From Erwinia piriflorinigrans CFBP 5888 (GTDB taxonomy: Bacteria > Pseudomonadota > Gammaproteobacteria > Enterobacterales > Enterobacteriaceae): DNA of 64,000 nt. The stretch is taken from NCBI RefSeq assembly GCF_001050515.1, contig NZ_CAHS01000013.1:186001-250000 (forward strand). The letters are read 5' to 3'. The notes beneath the pieces were generated by a model. It had not been told where the DNA came from. It did not search any database and saw only the letters and a list, made by a program, of their open reading frames with translations. Within the stretch, counting starts at the first letter, position 1; every line of letters starts with the position of its first letter. Positions 10,013-18,114 of the stretch are shown in pieces. The position numbers and the translations under genes were made by a program.

Positions 10013-11029
10013 CTAATGGGTGCTGTTAAAATCAATCACCATACGGCCGACGATGTTACCGCTCTCCATTTCATGGAAGATAGTGTTGATATCCCGCAGC
10101 GGACGGCGGGTGATTTTGGGGACAACTTTGCCTTCAGCCGCGAACTGGAAGGCTTCAGCCAGATCCTCACGCGTGCCGACCAGCGAGCCGACGACCTGAA
10201 TACCGTCTAGCACCAGGCGCGGGATATTCAGGCTCATCGATTCAGGCGGCAGGCCCACGGCCACAATACGGCCACCGGCGCGCATCGCATCCACCGCAGA
10301 GTTAAATGCCGCTTTGGCAACCGCTGTGACCACGGCAGCATGTGCGCCACCTGTGCGTTGCTGGATAAGCTGTGCCGCGTCTTCATGACGTGAGTTGATC
10401 ACCATATCGGCTCCCATCTCTTCGGCAAATTTCAGCTGGGCATCGCTGACGTCAACGGCGATAACTTTGGCATTAAACACATTTTTTGCGTACTGAAGGG
10501 CCAGATTACCCAGACCGCCGAGGCCATAGACAACCAGCCATTTTCCGGGGGAAATACCGGAGATCTTGACCGCCTTATAGGTAGTGACACCGGCGCAGGT
10601 GATGCTGCTGGCGATCGCAGGATCGAGACCGTCAGGTACCTTAACCGCATAATCCGCCACCACGATACACTCTTCGGCCATGCCGCCATCGGCTGTATAA
10701 CCGGCGTTGACGACTTCGCGGCATAGCGTTTCATTGCCGCTGTTGCAGTATTCACAGTGACCACAACCTTTGAAAAACCACGCCACGCTGGCACGGTCGC
10801 CCGGCTTTAGTGAGGTAACGCCCGGACCGACAGATTTCACTACGCCAACCCCTTCATGTCCAAGGATAACGCCGGTCTTATCGCCAAAATCTCCGTTTTT
10901 GACGTGCAGGTCAGTGTGACAGACCCCGCAACACTCCATGGTGAGCAGGGCTTCGCCATGCTGTAGCGGACGGAGCGTTTTTTCTACCACATCAACCTGA
11001 TGATCGTGAGTGACGACAGCAGCTTTCAT
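10013..11029 (-). CDS. adhP: Zinc-dependent alcohol dehydrogenase AdhP
   Basis: Medium-chain, NAD-dependent, ethanol-active dehydrogenase. The start at 11029 ([10 protein letters not shown]) follows AGAGGTT and matches E. coli AdhP; the upstream ATG at 11044 would add five residues. At 338 aa it is close to E. coli (336). Catalytic Zn ligands lie in [10 protein letters not shown] and GHEGVG, the structural Zn ligands in [16 protein letters not shown], and the Rossmann motif is GLGGLG. It lies between cysS and ybcJ, whereas in E. coli K-12 adhP is elsewhere, so this is a lineage-specific location. Confidence 0.94.
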   Translation of the reverse strand: MKAAVVTHDHQVDVVEKTLRPLQHGEALLTMECCGVCHTDLHVKNGDFGDKTGVILGHEGVGVVKSVGPGVTSLKPGDRASVAWFFKGCGHCEYCNSGNETLCREVVNAGYTADGGMAEECIVVADYAVKVPDGLDPAIASSITCAGVTTYKAVKISGISPGKWLVVYGLGGLGNLALQYAKNVFNAKVIAVDVSDAQLKFAEEMGADMVINSRHEDAAQLIQQRTGGAHAAVVTAVAKAAFNSAVDAMRAGGRIVAVGLPPESMSLNIPRLVLDGIQVVGSLVGTREDLAEAFQFAAEGKVVPKITRRPLRDINTIFHEMESGNIVGRMVIDFNSTH

Positions 11030-11174
11030 CGCGAACCTCTTCATTTTATAAAGTGAATAGCACCAGCTTAACGCTAGCGTTCAGCCATATATTGATATAC
11101 ATCAAGCCACCACAGTATAGACGGCGGTGAGGTATCGGATGATGAAGAGATAAACGCTGAGTTTGCTTATAGAC

Positions 11175-11207
11175 ATAAAAAAAGCTGCCCAAAAGGACAG
11201 CCTTCGC
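11175..11207 (-). terminator. Rho-independent terminator after folD-ybcJ
   Basis: On the minus strand GCTGTCC pairs with GGGCAGC (one G-U) around a TTTT loop and is followed by a run of T residues. It lies just downstream of the ybcJ stop. Confidence 0.88.
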
Positions 11208-11224
11208 GCGTAAGACAGATTCAA

Positions 11225-11437
11225 TCAGGCGGTGACGGTTACGCTATTACCGTCAAAAGCCACCTTCTGACCGACGACAATCTTGCAGCGCTTGCGGGTT
11301 TCCACCGCGCCGTTAACCGTAACATGGCCGTCAGCGATAAACGATTTTGCCATTGCGCCGCTCTCGACCCAGCCTTCCAGCTTCATCAGGTCACAGAGAT
11401 CGACATAGGGATGATCGCCCAGAGAGAAAGTTGCCAT
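11225..11437 (-). CDS. ybcJ: S4-domain RNA-binding protein YbcJ
   Basis: A 70-aa protein consisting almost entirely of one S4-like RNA-binding domain, with the core LMKLEGWVESGAMAK and a C-terminal segment GHVTVNGAVETRKRCKI. E. coli YbcJ is 70 aa and binds RNA. It overlaps the folD stop by one base (TAATG), the same coupling as in E. coli, and ends before an intrinsic terminator. Confidence 0.94.
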   Translation of the reverse strand: MATFSLGDHPYVDLCDLMKLEGWVESGAMAKSFIADGHVTVNGAVETRKRCKIVVGQKVAFDGNSVTVTA

Positions 11438-12303
11438 TATGCTGATACTCCATCGTCATTGTTTTCGCAGGCTTGCAGGGTGTTCTGGATCAGGGTGGCA
11501 ACGGTCATCGGACCCACGCCGCCCGGTACGGGAGTAATCCAGGACGCGCGCTTAGAGGCCTCGTCAAAATCGACATCGCCAACCACCTTTCCGCTTTCAA
11601 GACGGTTAATACCGACATCAATCACGATCGCGCCTGGTTTGATCCAATCGCCGGGAATAAAGCCGGGTTTACCGACAGCGACAACCAGCAGATCGGCGTT
11701 TTCAACATGCTGACGCAGGTTTTTGGTAAAGCGATGAGTCACGGTAGTGGTGCAACCGGCAAGCAGCAGTTCCATACTCATCGGACGGCCAACGATATTG
11801 GAGGCACCTACCACCACGGCATTCAGGCCAAAAGTATCAATCTTGTAACGCTCCAGCAGCGTAACGATACCGCGTGGCGTACAGGGACGTAGCGTGGGTG
11901 CGCGCTGGCACAGGCGGCCGACGTTATAAGGATGGAAGCCGTCTACATCCTTAGCGGGAGAGATATGTTCCAGAACGTTGGTATTGTCGATACCGGCAGG
12001 CAGGGGCAGCTGCACCAGGATGCCGTCAATTTCTGCGTCATTATTCAGCTCGCTAATCAGATCCAGAAGCTGTGCTTCGCTGGTCGTCGCAGGTAAATCG
12101 TACGAGCGTGAAAGGAAGCCAACCTCTTCACAGGCACGACGTTTACTGCTGACATAGATTTGTGAAGCCGGGTTTTCACCAACCAGGACTACCGCCAGAC
12201 CTGGCGCTCGTTTTCCTGCGGCTACGCGCTGCTGAACTAACCCGGCAACCTCATTGCGAACCTGTTGCGCAATCGTTTTACCGTCAATAATTTTTGCTAC
12301 CAT
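11437..12303 (-). CDS. folD: Bifunctional methylenetetrahydrofolate dehydrogenase/cyclohydrolase
   Basis: Cytoplasmic FolD, interconverting 5,10-methylene- and 10-formyl-THF with NADP. At 288 aa it is the E. coli length. Active-site Tyr/Lys lie in [13 protein letters not shown], substrate segments are PLPAG and KDVDGFHP, the cofactor loop is [12 protein letters not shown], and the C-terminal signature is [12 protein letters not shown]. It is followed by coupled ybcJ and transcribed away from tRNA-Arg. Confidence 0.98.
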   Translation of the reverse strand: MVAKIIDGKTIAQQVRNEVAGLVQQRVAAGKRAPGLAVVLVGENPASQIYVSSKRRACEEVGFLSRSYDLPATTSEAQLLDLISELNNDAEIDGILVQLPLPAGIDNTNVLEHISPAKDVDGFHPYNVGRLCQRAPTLRPCTPRGIVTLLERYKIDTFGLNAVVVGASNIVGRPMSMELLLAGCTTTVTHRFTKNLRQHVENADLLVVAVGKPGFIPGDWIKPGAIVIDVGINRLESGKVVGDVDFDEASKRASWITPVPGGVGPMTVATLIQNTLQACENNDDGVSA

Positions 12304-12440
12304 CAGGGAGAGGATCCATCTGCGTTAAGTTAAATCGGGAATTGCCCCTATTTTGTCAGAAGCTGGCGACGCTGTCAGGCAGAGATTGGCAGGATATTGC
12401 TCATTACTTCAGCATCAGACGCCAGGCGGCAGTAAAATCG

Positions 12441-12468
12441 TTGACTCAGCAGAAGCTGGCCGTATAAT
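12441..12468 (+). promoter_or_regulatory. Promoter of tRNA-Arg
   Basis: TTGACT and a perfect TATAAT are separated by 16 bp, followed by a GC-rich discriminator (TCGACGC) typical of stringently controlled stable RNA. The tRNA begins 16 bp downstream. Confidence 0.85.
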
Positions 12469-12484
12469 TCGACGCATTCACTAT

Positions 12485-12561
12485 GCGCCCTTAGCTCAGT
12501 TGGATAGAGCACCGGCCTTCTAAGCCGTAGGTCACAGGTTCGAATCCTGTAGGGCGTACCA
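12485..12561 (+). tRNA. argU: tRNA-Arg (anticodon UCU)
   Basis: A 77-nt tRNA with encoded CCA. The acceptor arm closes with a G-U pair at the first position, the anticodon loop is CTTCTAA (UCU), and the T-arm is standard. It closely follows E. coli argU, which is also downstream of folD and is a known prophage site (DLP12). The left island boundary is its 3' half. Its 3' end is restored identically by the island's copy, so the tRNA is intact. Confidence 0.97.
12517..12561 (+). repeat. attL: 45-bp tRNA 3'-end direct repeat
   Basis: This 45-bp stretch from the anticodon loop to CCA is repeated exactly at 39856-39900. The identity stops abruptly on both sides, which marks it as the crossover/duplication of a tRNA-integrating element. 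Confidence 0.95.
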
Positions 12562-12618
12562 ATTAAATCAATCGGTTACACTAAACCCCCTCTCCTGAGT
12601 CATATTCATCAAAAATTT

Positions 12619-12641
12619 ATGTAACGGCTGGTGTAAGTAAA
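12619..12641 (+). repeat. Left copy of 23-bp island-end repeat
   Basis: A 23-bp sequence containing AACGGCTGGTGTAAGT lies 58 bp inside the left att copy. It recurs exactly and in the same orientation at 39706-39728, near the right att copy. Arm-type integrase or Xis binding sites are the likeliest explanation. Confidence 0.7.
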
Positions 12642-12662
12642 ATTTCTCAACGCAAATCAACG

Positions 12663-13514
12663 TTATCTTGAACTAGCCAGCATCCCTGGATAGTGCTTTG
12701 CCACAATATCATTCATCTTTTCTGTCAGGTCGATCCGTTTAAAAGTGATGTGCGCGGTTCCTTTCTGAAAGTAGCGTATCGAAAAATACTCATCGTCGAA
12801 GATCTCCGATGCGCTTTTATGGTTAATGTGCTCACTTAGTCTGACCGTCACATCGTTACGATTTTCCGGAATGGGTTTTCCATCCAGCAGAAACAACATG
12901 CGTTCCAGGTCAGCCAGTTGATCCCTACGCCATCCCCAGTTGAGCTTAAATCCCCAGCGGTTGTGATCCACCAGGTTATTTACAATAATCTTTTTGCCGA
13001 ACTGGCAAGGCGAGTTCGTTTTGTAATCCCATGATAATCCCTTAAACACGTTGATAATCCCCCGCTCAAACACATCCGCTTTACTGTGATGCAATTGCTC
13101 AAAAGTGCTAAGAATGTTGGCTTCGCTGATCTCAGGAATATCGTCACCGTCGAGATTATTATCCCATTGCTTACGCGCCTGAGCGTCCATCAACGAGATC
13201 ATCCCTGATTTTTGCATCAGATCACGCCAGATGCTGCGATCAAGATTACAGGTAATGGTACTCATTGCAGTTTTCACGTTTTCCATGAGCCAGCAGCCAC
13301 AACGAAAGTCCTGACGCATCGCCCAGTCACGGGCAGTTTTGCCACCGATACTACTGGTCAGCGTCGAGATGTCGGCAAGTTGCTGGATGAGTTCTTCAAT
13401 CTGTAACAGTGCCGCATTGCGGCCTGTCACGATACGTTCAATGCTGGTGGAGTTGATGATTTCGGTATGACCAGTTATTACGTCGGGGTCGTTATTGACT
13501 TGTATCTCAGACAT
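12663..13514 (-). CDS. DUF4942 domain-containing protein
   Basis: A 283-aa protein of the kind found next to cbtA/cbeA modules in enterobacterial islands. The C-terminal half has the family pattern, with FSIRYFQKGTAHITFKR near residues 245-261 and a WGFKLNWGWRRDQLADLERM segment. No signal peptide or membrane segment is seen. The start is supported by AAGGAAATAATCC before the ATG. It is the last gene of the module before attL, 172 bp after the DUF5983 gene, with a strong 14-bp hairpin in between. Biochemical function is not known. Confidence 0.82.
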   Translation of the reverse strand: MSEIQVNNDPDVITGHTEIINSTSIERIVTGRNAALLQIEELIQQLADISTLTSSIGGKTARDWAMRQDFRCGCWLMENVKTAMSTITCNLDRSIWRDLMQKSGMISLMDAQARKQWDNNLDGDDIPEISEANILSTFEQLHHSKADVFERGIINVFKGLSWDYKTNSPCQFGKKIIVNNLVDHNRWGFKLNWGWRRDQLADLERMLFLLDGKPIPENRNDVTVRLSEHINHKSASEIFDDEYFSIRYFQKGTAHITFKRIDLTEKMNDIVAKHYPGMLASSR

Positions 13515-13536
13515 GGATTATTTCCTTTATATCAAT

Positions 13537-13571
13537 GCAAAGCGCCAGCCGAATGAGGGCTGGCGCTTTGC
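13537..13571. repeat. 14-bp perfect hairpin upstream of DUF4942 gene
   Basis: GCAAAGCGCCAGCC pairs perfectly with GGCTGGCGCTTTGC around a 7-nt loop, directly ahead of the RBS of the DUF4942 gene. There is no T-tract, so it may be an RNA-stability or attenuation element. It shares its GCCAGCC/GGCTGGC core with the hairpin at 16238-16257. Confidence 0.6.
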
Positions 13572-13686
13572 AGGTTATGTGTTTTGAGTGGAGATATCGT
13601 TGCTCGCGTTGTCGATTTTCGCCTGCAAGAAGACAGCCGTATCTGGACGAGTCTGGTTTTTCCGTCAGGTTAAGAATGAGCGCGAA

Positions 13687-14193
13687 CTACCAGTCGAAGG
13701 TGGTAAAGCCGGGGAGAATGTCGCCAAAGGAGTCAAAGTGAATGGTGCTGATGGCATAGCGACGTATCAGCGTCACAAGCAACTTACGGCAGGCTTTCGA
13801 CAGCCCACAGCGTTTCAGGCGCAGAACCGGGAATGCCCAGGCATCGAGGCGTATCAGATAACCCGAGCCCGTGTAGTGGACCCATTCTGCATCACCATAA
13901 TCCTGATATTGCTGGGAAAGTGTGTGCAGCAACGCATTGTCTGCGTCGGTGATATGGGCGGTACTGCACCGAATACCGTTAGTTCTGGCGGTCACTGGCA
14001 GAGGATCTTCAAAACTGATTTCACCAGGTGTACTGGCAATGCGAAGTGTGTAACCATTGTCGTTGACCACATTTATAAGCTCATCAATTATAAGCTCATC
14101 AATTTCAACACCGTCCACATCTACGGCGATTTTGCCCATGTTGAGCGCCAGGACGTTAATTCCATCAGCTTCAACATTCATTGAGATTTTCAA
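13687..14193 (-). CDS. DUF5983 family protein
   Basis: A 168-aa protein of the family that follows cbtA-type toxins in many E. coli and Salmonella islands. It overlaps the cbtA stop by four bases, so it is translated with the toxin. The N-terminal half holds acidic repeats ([15 protein letters not shown]), and the central [16 protein letters not shown] and [13 protein letters not shown] segments fit the family as I remember it. No catalytic motif is recognised. Function is unknown; its fixed position suggests a role with the toxin-antitoxin pair. Confidence 0.75.
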   Translation of the reverse strand: MKISMNVEADGINVLALNMGKIAVDVDGVEIDELIIDELINVVNDNGYTLRIASTPGEISFEDPLPVTARTNGIRCSTAHITDADNALLHTLSQQYQDYGDAEWVHYTGSGYLIRLDAWAFPVLRLKRCGLSKACRKLLVTLIRRYAISTIHFDSFGDILPGFTTFDW

Positions 14194-14573
14194 TGGTGTT
14201 GATCCAGCCGGCTCATTTTGCCACGGGTAATGTCACTGACTACTTTATAACCACAACGCTTCATCAGACCGGTGGCTTGCCTGGCGCGGAGAATATCGAT
14301 TGGGGTGATAAACGGTGACTGCTCCATAGTGGTGAAACCAGGCTGATCAGTGCGCACCAGTTCATACTTCTCCACCAGAAAGTTCACCGCATCACTGAGG
14401 GAGATCCCAGCGTCGATATGCTCGCGAATGGTGATTTCATTGCTGAATGGAGTATCACTGAGCGTCAGACCATAGTGTTGTTCGAGCAGATGCGTCAGCA
14501 TTTTTTGCCATATTTCAACAGGTGACGGGCAGGACGAAGCCGTCCGTTGCGGGGTTAAAGGTAAAGTTTGCAT
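14190..14573 (-). CDS. cbtA: Type IV toxin CbtA (YeeV/YkfI/YpjF family)
   Basis: Small cytoskeleton-targeting toxin; E. coli CbtA inhibits FtsZ and MreB polymerisation. The 127-aa product matches the family closely: [40 protein letters not shown] and [14 protein letters not shown]. Its antitoxin gene cbeA lies 55 bp upstream on the same strand. The final residues (SRLDQHH) differ from E. coli. It is part of the island's CP4-type module, where it probably aids maintenance or phage defence. Confidence 0.93.
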   Translation of the reverse strand: MQTLPLTPQRTASSCPSPVEIWQKMLTHLLEQHYGLTLSDTPFSNEITIREHIDAGISLSDAVNFLVEKYELVRTDQPGFTTMEQSPFITPIDILRARQATGLMKRCGYKVVSDITRGKMSRLDQHH

Positions 14574-14627
14574 GAGTTGAGTTCTCTTCAGATTAACGAT
14601 TTTGTGCAGTAAGTACGACGAAGAAGG

Positions 14628-14996
14628 TCACACAGGTGAGCACAGGCTGGTCGGGTAAATGGCAATATAAACATACCCGTAAGAACCGAGGGTGTCGGCT
14701 TCGCAGGTCAGGCCATTGTGGTTCAACGTAACGCAATGTTGACGACGAGGATTGAGATCTCCCGAGAGCAGCCTGAGTTCAAGCTGTTTAAGCATCAGCG
14801 GAAATGCCTGGTCGAGTCGCAGCGCGTCATCCTCACTGAATGCACCATTAAAGCCAGCACGGTCAGCCAGAAAATGCAGACGATTGCCTTCCTGCACCAG
14901 ACGCGCACCAAAGACGGGGGTAACTTCGCGATTCAATCCCCATTGCAGGCAGGGTCTGGCCTCCGGTGGTGTACCGGCCAGGGCGACAGATTTCAT
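14628..14996 (-). CDS. cbeA: Type IV antitoxin CbeA (YeeU/YfjZ family)
   Basis: A 122-aa antitoxin that in E. coli counters CbtA by stabilising MreB/FtsZ filaments rather than binding the toxin. Family blocks are WGLNREVTPVFGARLVQEGN, HFLADRAGFNG, LDQAFPLMLKQLELRLLSG and GLTCEADTLGSYGYVYIAIYP. It sits just upstream of cbtA, and a DUF987 gene lies 31 bp upstream, the standard YeeT-YeeU-YeeV order. The N-terminus (MKSVALAGTPPE) diverges from E. coli. Confidence 0.93.
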   Translation of the reverse strand: MKSVALAGTPPEARPCLQWGLNREVTPVFGARLVQEGNRLHFLADRAGFNGAFSEDDALRLDQAFPLMLKQLELRLLSGDLNPRRQHCVTLNHNGLTCEADTLGSYGYVYIAIYPTSLCSPV

Positions 14997-15027
14997 TTAT
15001 GTATTCCTTTATAACGAAGAGGGAGTG

Positions 15028-15249
15028 TTAATTGAGCGTGACGCTACGCAGAATGACATACGGGCCGTTGCGGTCCTGGCGGCGTTCAGCAAATACCGCC
15101 AGCACGCCAGTAATATCCTGTACTTCGCGACCAGCGTAATGACAGATGCTTCCGCTCCATTTGTACTTACCGGTGCAAAAGCGAAACAGGCGGGAATCAG
15201 AATGCTGACGGTAGAGTGTCATCGCCTGGCGCTTACTGATGATTTTCAT
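15028..15249 (-). CDS. DUF987 protein (YeeT/YkfH/YpjJ family)
   Basis: A 73-aa protein nearly collinear with E. coli YeeT: MKIISKRQAMTLYRQH, LFRFCTGKYKWSG, AGREVQDITGVLAVFAERR and PYVILRSVTLN. It lies between the RadC-like gene (9 bp gap) and cbeA. Function is unknown; it is a constant companion of the CbtA/CbeA pair in islands. Confidence 0.9.
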   Translation of the reverse strand: MKIISKRQAMTLYRQHSDSRLFRFCTGKYKWSGSICHYAGREVQDITGVLAVFAERRQDRNGPYVILRSVTLN

Positions 15250-15258
15250 GGTGTTTCC

Positions 15259-15732
15259 TTACAGCCAGCCGCATTCAGCAAACGACACGATATCGCTGCC
15301 ACCCACCACAAGGTGGTCCAGCAGACGGACGTCTACCAGGCCGAGTGCATCCGCTATTCGCTTTGTTACAGCCCGGTCGGCCTGGCTGATATCGGTCGTA
15401 CCGGACGGATGGTTATGGGCAATGATGACTGCCGCCGCGTTGTGACGCAGAGCCGACTTCACCACCTCGCGGGCATGGACTTCGGTATGGCTCAGCGTAC
15501 CGGTAAACAACGTTTCCCATTCAATCAGGCAGTGCTGGTTATCAAGATACATCACGATAAACACCTCCCTTTCAAGGTTAGCCATCTGCAGCTGCAACCA
15601 GGTTTTGGTAAAGATGGTGGAGGTAAATGATTCCCCCGGCTGGCGCTGGTATTTCTCCAGCAAACGCAGGGCACGGCGGATGATACGTTGTTCGTTAAGC
15701 GGAAAGCACGGAGATAAGGCGAGCTCAGACAT
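15259..15732 (-). CDS. RadC-like JAB/MPN-domain protein (YeeS/YfjY type)
   Basis: A 157-aa island-type RadC homologue. The putative metal-binding JAMM motif is HNHPSGTTDISQAD, with the upstream Glu in NLEREVFIVMYLD; LLDHLVVGG is the conserved C-terminal block. Despite the name, RadC proteins are not established DNA-repair enzymes. The gene is 9 bp upstream of the DUF987 gene and 9 bp downstream of the antirestriction gene, matching the CP4-57 order yfjX-yfjY-ypjJ-yfjZ-ypjF. Confidence 0.92.
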   Translation of the reverse strand: MSELALSPCFPLNEQRIIRRALRLLEKYQRQPGESFTSTIFTKTWLQLQMANLEREVFIVMYLDNQHCLIEWETLFTGTLSHTEVHAREVVKSALRHNAAAVIIAHNHPSGTTDISQADRAVTKRIADALGLVDVRLLDHLVVGGSDIVSFAECGWL

Positions 15733-15741
15733 ACATACTCC

Positions 15742-16212
15742 TCAGTCGATTATCGCCATAATGGCGCGGCACTCAGCGTGTGCCAGTGCATAATCCCGCA
15801 GACGGTAATAGTGCTCCGTCATCGCATCACACTCCGTACGACAGGCATGGTGGCTGTACGCCATCAGACAGGCGGCGATACCGGCAGCTTGCGCACTCAG
15901 TTCAGCGCCGTTACCGTTCATCTGGTTAAACAGCGCCCATTTTTCACCATCATCACATTCAGGTGCCATAAATGCGCCGTCGTTGCTGAGGGTATAAAAC
16001 TGCCAGATGCCGCCGCCGTAATCGACACACAGGCGGTCAAGCCAGGCAAAGATACGCGGCTCCAGCAAAATCCACTGTGGGATAGCGCCGAAGTGCTGCG
16101 GCCAGAAACGGAGACGTTGTTCATCGGGTACAACAGTGGCAGCCAGAGCTACAGGGTTGTTATCAGCCACCGGGGTGAAAACATCGGATGAGTGGTTAGT
16201 TTCGGTGTTCAT
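15742..16212 (-). CDS. Antirestriction protein (KlcA/ArdB, YfjX-like)
   Basis: A 156-aa protein of the ArdB/KlcA family, which relieves type I restriction. The start at 16212 (MNTETNHSSD) has the RBS GGAG 9 bp upstream; the open frame extends to 16341 but that stretch contains a terminator-like hairpin. Family features are VPDEQRLRFWPQHFG, the aromatic-rich YGGGIWQFYTLSNDGAFMAP and LSAQAAGIAACLMAYSH. It lies just upstream of the RadC-like gene. Such proteins help an incoming element survive host restriction. Confidence 0.9.
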   Translation of the reverse strand: MNTETNHSSDVFTPVADNNPVALAATVVPDEQRLRFWPQHFGAIPQWILLEPRIFAWLDRLCVDYGGGIWQFYTLSNDGAFMAPECDDGEKWALFNQMNGNGAELSAQAAGIAACLMAYSHHACRTECDAMTEHYYRLRDYALAHAECRAIMAIID

Positions 16213-16230
16213 AATGGTTATCTCCGGATA

Positions 16231-16257
16231 ATAAAAAGCCAGCCGGTAAGGGCTGGC
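16231..16257 (-). terminator. Terminator-like hairpin upstream of antirestriction gene
   Basis: On the minus strand GCCAGCC / GGCTGGC forms a 7-bp stem followed by TTTTTATTA. It would terminate transcripts coming from the upstream exported-protein genes, just before the RBS of the antirestriction gene. Confidence 0.7.
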
Positions 16258-16292
16258 GGGAAAGTGAATGTCTGAGTGAAACCGGTTATGGC

Positions 16293-16307
16293 TTACGGAT
16301 ACCGTAA
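16293..16307. promoter_or_regulatory. Palindrome TTACGGATACCGTAA
   Basis: A 15-bp palindrome (7-bp arms) that recurs as TTACGGTTACCGTAA at 18911-18925, upstream of the WYL regulator gene. Two copies inside one module suggest an operator. However, this copy falls in the decayed DUF932 gene, so it could be leftover coding sequence. Confidence 0.4.
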
Positions 16308-16322
16308 CTGGCGATATAGCGG

Positions 16323-16433
16323 TTATCTTCGTTGAAGACACTTGGCACGTAATGCCGCCAGCTCCTCACGGGTGAGTGGCCGGTCACGGCGAACGAGATT
16401 GACCGCCCCAAAGCGGCTGGCTAAACGAGTCAT
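16323..16433 (-). pseudogene. Stub of DUF932 gene (YfjQ/YkfF-type N-terminus)
   Basis: A 36-codon frame encodes MTRLASRFGAVNLVRRDRP, then LTREEL, the near-invariant N-terminus of island DUF932 proteins (about 270 aa in E. coli YfjQ), and then stops. In the next frame SVFNEDNRYIASYG resembles what follows in YfjQ (PSVFSED...), after which the gene ends. This indicates a large internal deletion plus frameshift. A good RBS (AAGGAATCACCT) remains, so a 36-aa peptide could still be made. In CP4-57 yfjQ lies next to the GTPase gene; here only the stub remains, displaced to the other side of the exported-protein genes. Confidence 0.75.
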
Positions 16434-16455
16434 AGGTGATTCCTTATTGGACGAT

Positions 16456-16495
16456 TAAAAACAAAAAGGCCATGCTTCCCGAAGGAGGCATGGCC
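16456..16495 (-). terminator. Terminator-like hairpin after IrmA-like gene
   Basis: On the minus strand GGCCATGCCTCC pairs with GGAAGCATGGCC (one G-U) around a TTCG tetraloop, followed by TTTTTGTTTTTA. It lies 50 bp beyond the IrmA-like stop and ahead of the DUF932 stub. Confidence 0.85.
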
Positions 16496-16544
16496 TGGTG
16501 TATGGCAGAATAATGGTGTTAAAGCGGATGTAAGTCCGACCGTG

Positions 16545-16997
16545 TTACGATGCTTTATTCCCGGCAACTGAAACCGGTAGTGGCTGGTAATACTGAGAGT
16601 CAAAAACAGACAGCGGCAGGTCAGACTGATAGCCGTTGCGTTCTTCAGTCGCTTTCATGATTTCAACAGCACTGACGTTTTCAACGCATTCATGCTCCAG
16701 AAAAGCCTCCTGAGTACGGGTTGCATCGCTGTTGCCGAACGGAGCAACGTCCATAGTACCTGTCGCCAGCGTGTTACCCGCTTTGTCTTTCAGTCGCAGC
16801 GAAACAGCCAATGGGCCAAAACCCACACCACTACCGCCGTTATCCAGGCGGAACTGATACGCACAGATGTTACCGGGAGTCCACACCGTATCGGTGTTGC
16901 GGATGCTGATATAGCGTTGTTCATCTGCGTAAGCGGATGACGGATGGCACAGCATTAAACCTGTAATGACAGATAAGGCTTTAGCGAATCGGCTCAC
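16545..16997 (-). CDS. IrmA-like exported protein
   Basis: A 150-aa protein with a signal peptide (about residues 1-24, ending PSSAYA). The GTG at 16997 is chosen because GGAG lies 8 bp upstream and the GTGA overlaps the stop of the lipoprotein gene. The mature part is a small beta-rich domain with paired Cys (NICAYQF and EHECVENV). Its position beside YfjR/YfjP-type genes and its pattern resemble the IrmA family of E. coli islands, some of which mimic interleukin receptors. The family call is from memory and moderate. It is translated with the lipoprotein gene. Confidence 0.6.
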   Translation of the reverse strand: MSRFAKALSVITGLMLCHPSSAYADEQRYISIRNTDTVWTPGNICAYQFRLDNGGSGVGFGPLAVSLRLKDKAGNTLATGTMDVAPFGNSDATRTQEAFLEHECVENVSAVEIMKATEERNGYQSDLPLSVFDSQYYQPLPVSVAGNKAS

Positions 16998-17446
16998 TGA
17001 TGTTGCTCCTGATTTTGAGGTAAGTAAACTTTGCCCATTTCCTTGCCATCGTGAGAATAAACAACGTACTTCTCGCCGGTATAACTGTCGGTTTCTTCGC
17101 GAAAGCTCAGGGTGATATTGCTCGCAAGACACAGGGATGCCATCAGCGGCTGAACCGTCTTTTCCCGCATATCGACCAGATAGTAATAATTACCCGCTTT
17201 GCATCCTTCCGGCGATTTGCGGGTTTTAATAACCTTGTATTGTTCCGCCCCGAAAGCGTCTTTCTTCACCCACTGATTAGCAATATCTTTCTGGGTTGAC
17301 ACCACGTCGCTAAAGCGGGGAGCTGTCAGGTCTTTAAACCCGCTGATGGCTTTTACTTCGGCATCATCTTTGTTGTCGCAGCCTGAGAGCAGCGCAGACA
17401 GCCCCAGAATCAATGCTACAGTAACCTTCTGATAATCCTTGCTCAT
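16994..17446 (-). CDS. Small lipoprotein of CP4-type module
   Basis: A 150-aa lipoprotein. The start at 17446 (MSKDYQKVTV) has AAGGAAATTAAC upstream. Lipobox LSGC places the lipidated Cys at residue 23; the following D-N-K favours inner-membrane retention or an alternative sorting signal (Asp at +2). The mature part contains a Cys pair (PEGCKAG and ASLCLAS) that may form a disulfide. It overlaps the IrmA-like gene by 4 bp and follows a secreted-protein gene by 31 bp, so the three exported products probably act together. Its position corresponds to E. coli yfjS/yfjT. Function unknown. Confidence 0.75.
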   Translation of the reverse strand: MSKDYQKVTVALILGLSALLSGCDNKDDAEVKAISGFKDLTAPRFSDVVSTQKDIANQWVKKDAFGAEQYKVIKTRKSPEGCKAGNYYYLVDMREKTVQPLMASLCLASNITLSFREETDSYTGEKYVVYSHDGKEMGKVYLPQNQEQHQ

Positions 17447-17477
17447 GTTAATTTCCTTCATTCCCAAAAACGTCGTA

Positions 17478-18110
17478 TCAACAGTTACCTGTGCGGCGAC
17501 ATAATTCTGCCAGGCTCTGCTGTGCCACCCATTGCTGGAGCTTTTGGTCTTCTGCCGAGCGTTTAGCCGCCAGCGCCGCTTGCTGTTGTTTATTCACACA
17601 GTTATCCGGCATGACCATAACAACCTCAGGGCTGAATTGTTGCCTGACTTTAGCCAACTCGTTATCCACATTATCGGCGCGAGGATAACCATAGAGAACA
17701 CTCCGCTCGGCCTCGTCTCTTGCCCAGAATTTGTTATCAATAATGGCGAAATAGCATCCATTCCCGTTGTTCTCTCCCTGGTAGACTGTTTCAATATCGT
17801 TGTAATTACCGCTAAGCGGATTCAGCTTTAGTTGACGAATAGTGTGGGTTTTCTTATCGGCCAGGAAAATTGCACCACCGCCACGGGTGCGTAACAGGAA
17901 CTGTTTTGTCCATGGGTAGTTATCAATCACGCTGGCCTGATAGAGCATGTTGTGCAGCGTGTTGTCATCCATACCATCGGCTGATTTCCAGCCGTCGGCC
18001 TGCATGTATTGCCAGGCTTTCACAGTGCCGACGGTGTTTCCAGCGTCAGCCGGAAAAACAGTACCCAGGCAAAGGCAGGCAGCCAACACCGTCGTGGTCA
18101 GAAATTTCAT
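17478..18110 (-). CDS. Exported protein of unknown function
   Basis: A 210-aa protein with a signal peptide (about residues 1-24, MKFLTTTVLAACLCLG... PADAG). The start at 18110 is preceded by GGAATAACC; the longer frame to 18296 runs inside the regulator gene and is discarded. The mature protein has four Cys (GCYFAI, DNCVNK, ELCRRTGNC), two at the extreme C-terminus, suggesting disulfides in the periplasm. It is 4 bp downstream of the WYL regulator gene and probably in one operon with it. I do not recognise the family. Confidence 0.75.
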   Translation of the reverse strand: MKFLTTTVLAACLCLGTVFPADAGNTVGTVKAWQYMQADGWKSADGMDDNTLHNMLYQASVIDNYPWTKQFLLRTRGGGAIFLADKKTHTIRQLKLNPLSGNYNDIETVYQGENNGNGCYFAIIDNKFWARDEAERSVLYGYPRADNVDNELAKVRQQFSPEVVMVMPDNCVNKQQQAALAAKRSAEDQKLQQWVAQQSLAELCRRTGNC

Positions 18111-18114
18111 GTGG

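Noticed and set aside
13588-14184. 198-codon plus-strand frame opposite the DUF5983 gene
   Set aside because: The minus-strand gene is coupled to cbtA and family-like; the opposite frame has no RBS or motif.
14752-15630. 292-codon plus-strand frame across cbeA, DUF987 and RadC-like genes
   Set aside because: It is antisense to three clearly conserved genes and shows no family pattern.
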